DNA of 8,429 nucleotides from Candidatus Aminicenantota bacterium (GTDB taxonomy: Bacteria; Acidobacteriota; Aminicenantia; Aminicenantales; Aminicenantaceae). Within the stretch, counting starts at the first letter, position 1. Every line of letters starts with the position of its first letter. This document shows positions 6,604 to 8,429 of this stretch, piece by piece. Made by a program: the position numbers and the translations under genes. The stretch covers positions 1 through 8,429 of the forward strand of contig JAGLRY010000037.1 of the NCBI GenBank assembly GCA_023135995.1, in the 5' to 3' direction. The notes beneath the pieces were generated by a model that was not told the DNA's origin, ran no database searches, and was given only the letters and a program-made list of their open reading frames with translations.

Positions 6604-6968
6604 GATGTAACAATATCCTTTTGGTCGAAATAGTAATAATCCATGATAGTAGGTACTCATTTTCCAGTCAACCTTTCCAAAGACACTCAATCATCTTGAC
6701 AGTCTGTATATTAGTGCTCAGACCGATCTAAATTATTGATTTTAAAGAGTTGATTTATGATTTACACTTAAATAATAGCATTAGAAGGTCCATTTTGCCC
6801 CCAAAAAAGCCATTCTAAGCAGATCAGTCTCCTATTTGTTAGATAGTCATTTTTCCAGGTGGAATCAGAATTATTCCCCAATGTTAAACTAATTCTAGAT
6901 TTATATACGGAAGAAATAGTAGGATGGGAAGAAGTTATCCATTTAATAAGTAAAAAAGGAGGGGAGTC
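6604..6968. other. AT-rich divergent spacer without genes
   Basis: These 365 bases separate the TerB-like start (minus strand) from the Gfo/Idh/MocA start (plus strand). If the TerB-like gene starts at 6660 or 6690, its 5' part takes up some of this. I see no convincing gene. A possible plus-strand promoter is TTGATT (6750-6755), 17 bases, TAATAG (6773-6778), but it would leave a leader of about 185 bases. A weak inverted repeat GGAAT (6861-6865) / ATTCC (6873-6877) lies closer to the oxidoreductase. The clear signal is the ribosome site AGGAGGGG at 6957-6964. Confidence 0.5.
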
Positions 6969-8339
6969 ATGAGTCATGAAAAAAAACTGAACCGACGCGA
7001 GTTTATTATTATGAGTTCTTTGGGAGCGACAGCTCTCGGTTTGGGGATGAAGGGCTCTACTATGGCACCGGACGGGGCGAAGTACAAAAAAACAAAAGCG
7101 AGTCCCAATGATGCCATCAATGTGGGGATGATTGCTGTTGGCGCACGGGCTCAGGACCTCATGGAGAGCATTAAGCGATTAGAGGGCACAGAAATCGTCG
7201 CTGTGTGTGATGCCTACAAAGGCAGAGTGGAAAGAGCCATAGAAAGAACCGATGGCCGTTCAAAAGAGTACAAGAATTATAAAGAAATCATCTCAGATAA
7301 AAGTATCGATGCTGTCGTCATATCGACGCCAGATCATCTTCACAAACAACAGATCATCGATGCTTTAAATGTCGGAAAACACATCTATATTGAGAAGCCG
7401 ATGACGTACAAAGTGGAAGAAGGAGTTCAAATCATCAATGCTGCAAAAAGGAATAAAGTAGCTTTTCAGGTCGGAAGCCAGGGTTCCAGTTCAGCTCTAT
7501 CCCAAAAGGCGAAAGAGATCGTGGCCTCTGGTCGACTTGGTCAGATCACTATGGTTCGTGCCTACTACAACCGGAACACAGTAAGCGGAGCATGGATCTA
7601 TCCAATTCCACCCGATGCATCACCCAAAACAGTGAACTGGGAGATGTTTCTCGGGTCAGCACCCAAGCACGATTTCAGCCTGGAACGTTTCTTTCGGTGG
7701 CGCTGTTACAAGAATTATTCTGGAGGAATTGCGACCGACCTTTTTGTTCATCTCTGCAACACCATCCATTACATCATGGATGCTAAGATGTGCACAAACG
7801 TCATGGCCATGGGGGGATTGTACCGCTGGAAGGAAAGCCGTGATGTGCCGGATACGCTCAATGCATCTCTCGAGTATCCAGAGGGATTTATGATCAGCAT
7901 CAGCTCCACTTTTAATAATCAGAAGTTAGGAGGCAGCGGAATTCAATTCATGGGCACAGAAGGATCTCTTGAATTGGCCGGAGGAAGACTTACATTTACA
8001 CCCGAGATCGTCAACGAGGATAATGGATGGATCGTGAACAGTTGGCCTTCAAAGCTCGAGGAAGCCTACTATGAAGATCCGAAAATCCGCGAAGGGGAAA
8101 TGCCCTGGACCAGAGATCCTAAAGTGATCCCAGACGCTGAAACATATCGCTCAGAGGGCGTGGACGACACAACCCTTCATCTGGCCGAATTCTTTGATGC
8201 CGTTAAAAATGGAACTCCAACAAAAGAAGATGCTACTGTGGGACACCACGCCGCATCCTGTGCCCATATGGTCAATCTCTCGATCGAGAAGAAAAAGATC
8301 ATCCACTGGGACACAACCAAAGATACGGTAAAGATTTAA
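6969..8339 (+). CDS. Tat-exported Gfo/Idh/MocA family oxidoreductase
   Basis: This 456-residue NAD(P)-type dehydrogenase belongs to the glucose-fructose oxidoreductase / inositol dehydrogenase family. The leader carries the Tat motif NRREFI (arginines 9-10) and a short hydrophobic stretch to about residue 32. The Rossmann domain (about 50-170) has a glycine-poor version of the nucleotide loop, VGMIAVGARA (52-61), then VAVCD (77-81), STPDHLH (119-125) and the family's YIEKPMT (140-146) with Lys143. The C-terminal domain has RWRCYKNYSGGIATDLFVH (243-261); Asp257 and His261 occupy the usual active-site positions. The substrate is probably a sugar, cyclitol or glycoside, but this is not readable. 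The start is secure: AGGAGG ends six bases before the ATG. It stands alone, divergent from the TerB-like gene and followed at once by tandem palindromes. If periplasmic, it likely keeps its cofactor bound, as glucose-fructose oxidoreductase does. Confidence 0.93.
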   Translation: MSHEKKLNRREFIIMSSLGATALGLGMKGSTMAPDGAKYKKTKASPNDAINVGMIAVGARAQDLMESIKRLEGTEIVAVCDAYKGRVERAIERTDGRSKEYKNYKEIISDKSIDAVVISTPDHLHKQQIIDALNVGKHIYIEKPMTYKVEEGVQIINAAKRNKVAFQVGSQGSSSALSQKAKEIVASGRLGQITMVRAYYNRNTVSGAWIYPIPPDASPKTVNWEMFLGSAPKHDFSLERFFRWRCYKNYSGGIATDLFVHLCNTIHYIMDAKMCTNVMAMGGLYRWKESRDVPDTLNASLEYPEGFMISISSTFNNQKLGGSGIQFMGTEGSLELAGGRLTFTPEIVNEDNGWIVNSWPSKLEEAYYEDPKIREGEMPWTRDPKVIPDAETYRSEGVDDTTLHLAEFFDAVKNGTPTKEDATVGHHAASCAHMVNLSIEKKKIIHWDTTKDTVKI

Positions 8340-8340
8340 A

Positions 8341-8360
8341 AAAAGGGACTGTCCCCTTTT
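8341..8360. repeat. Extragenic palindrome, copy 1 (one G short)
   Basis: AAAAGGGAC, a central T and GTCCCCTTTT form a near-perfect hairpin beginning two bases after the oxidoreductase stop codon. It matches copy 2 except for one missing G in the left arm. A stem ending in a T-run has the shape of an intrinsic terminator, so it may serve as one for the upstream gene. Confidence 0.8.
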
Positions 8361-8375
8361 CTCTTTACCCCTGGA

Positions 8376-8396
8376 AAAAGGGGACTGTCCCCTTTT
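8376..8396. repeat. Extragenic palindrome, copy 2 (perfect)
   Basis: Left arm AAAAGGGGAC and right arm GTCCCCTTTT pair perfectly over 10 bases around a single T. The unit repeats copy 1 at a distance of about 35 bases. Because the stem is symmetric with A-runs before and T-runs after, it could act as a terminator in both directions. Similar GGGGAC/GTCCCC palindromes occur as dispersed repeats in other bacterial genomes (recollection). The sequence after it (8397-8429) is T-rich and holds nothing I recognise. Confidence 0.85.
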
Positions 8397-8429
8397 CGGT
8401 CACCTTTTTTGCAGTGTTATTCTTTTTGT

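Noticed and set aside
6696..6712. TTGACA at 6696-6701 as a strong promoter for the Gfo/Idh/MocA gene
   Set aside because: The only good -10-like hexamer, TATATT, is five bases away, and at 16-18 bases the sequence does not resemble a -10 element.
8341..8396. A CRISPR array
   Set aside because: There are only two units, the repeat is itself a full palindrome, and the interval between copies is about 15 bases, too short for spacers.

Overview
The window carries seven protein genes (one cut by the left edge), no RNA genes, no CRISPR array and no transposase. Four of the seven products begin with a twin-arginine (Tat) signal: the DUF362-like protein, the aldo/keto reductase, the molybdenum hydroxylase large subunit and the Gfo/Idh/MocA oxidoreductase. 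The region is therefore best read as a stretch of exported, cofactor-loaded redox enzymes. The base composition looks mid-GC by eye (not computed). The mix of DUF6599, DUF362, Tat-exported sugar-type oxidoreductases and strong AGGAGG-type ribosome sites suggests an uncultured Gram-negative bacterium of the Acidobacteriota/Aminicenantes kind. That placement is recollection of where such families occur, not proof.

Layout. On the minus strand, reading leftwards from about 3150: a small 4-fold beta flower protein (2782-3144); a Tat-exported aldo/keto reductase with two C-terminal 4Fe-4S motifs (1363-2586), with its own candidate promoter; a DUF6599 protein with a Sec-type signal peptide (190-1206); and, 24 bases further on, the Tat-bearing N-terminus of a DUF362-like protein running off the left edge. 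From 3433 the plus strand carries a two-gene molybdenum hydroxylase operon: a 2Fe-2S small subunit (3433-3909) and an IorB-type molybdopterin subunit (3931-6072). The gap of about 290 bases between the divergent halves contains two inverted repeats that look like regulatory sites.

A TerB-like gene (6091-6603, minus strand) converges on the molybdenum hydroxylase and ends in a run of seven GAT codons. After an AT-rich divergent spacer comes a Tat-exported Gfo/Idh/MocA oxidoreductase (6969-8339, plus strand). It is followed at once by two tandem copies of a GGGGAC/GTCCCC palindrome that resemble dispersed extragenic palindromes and could also end transcription.

How it may work together (inference). 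The small and large molybdenum hydroxylase subunits form one enzyme that oxidises an unknown aldehyde or N-heterocycle. It passes electrons through two 2Fe-2S clusters to a partner not encoded here, since there is no FAD subunit in the window. The aldo/keto reductase and the Gfo/Idh/MocA protein would act on carbonyl or sugar-like substrates, probably with tightly bound nicotinamide cofactor if they are truly periplasmic. DUF6599 and DUF362 form a tight pair of unknown role. I see no clear evidence for a wholly new defence or mobile system. The most notable items are the exported redox set, the divergent control region and the terminal palindromes.
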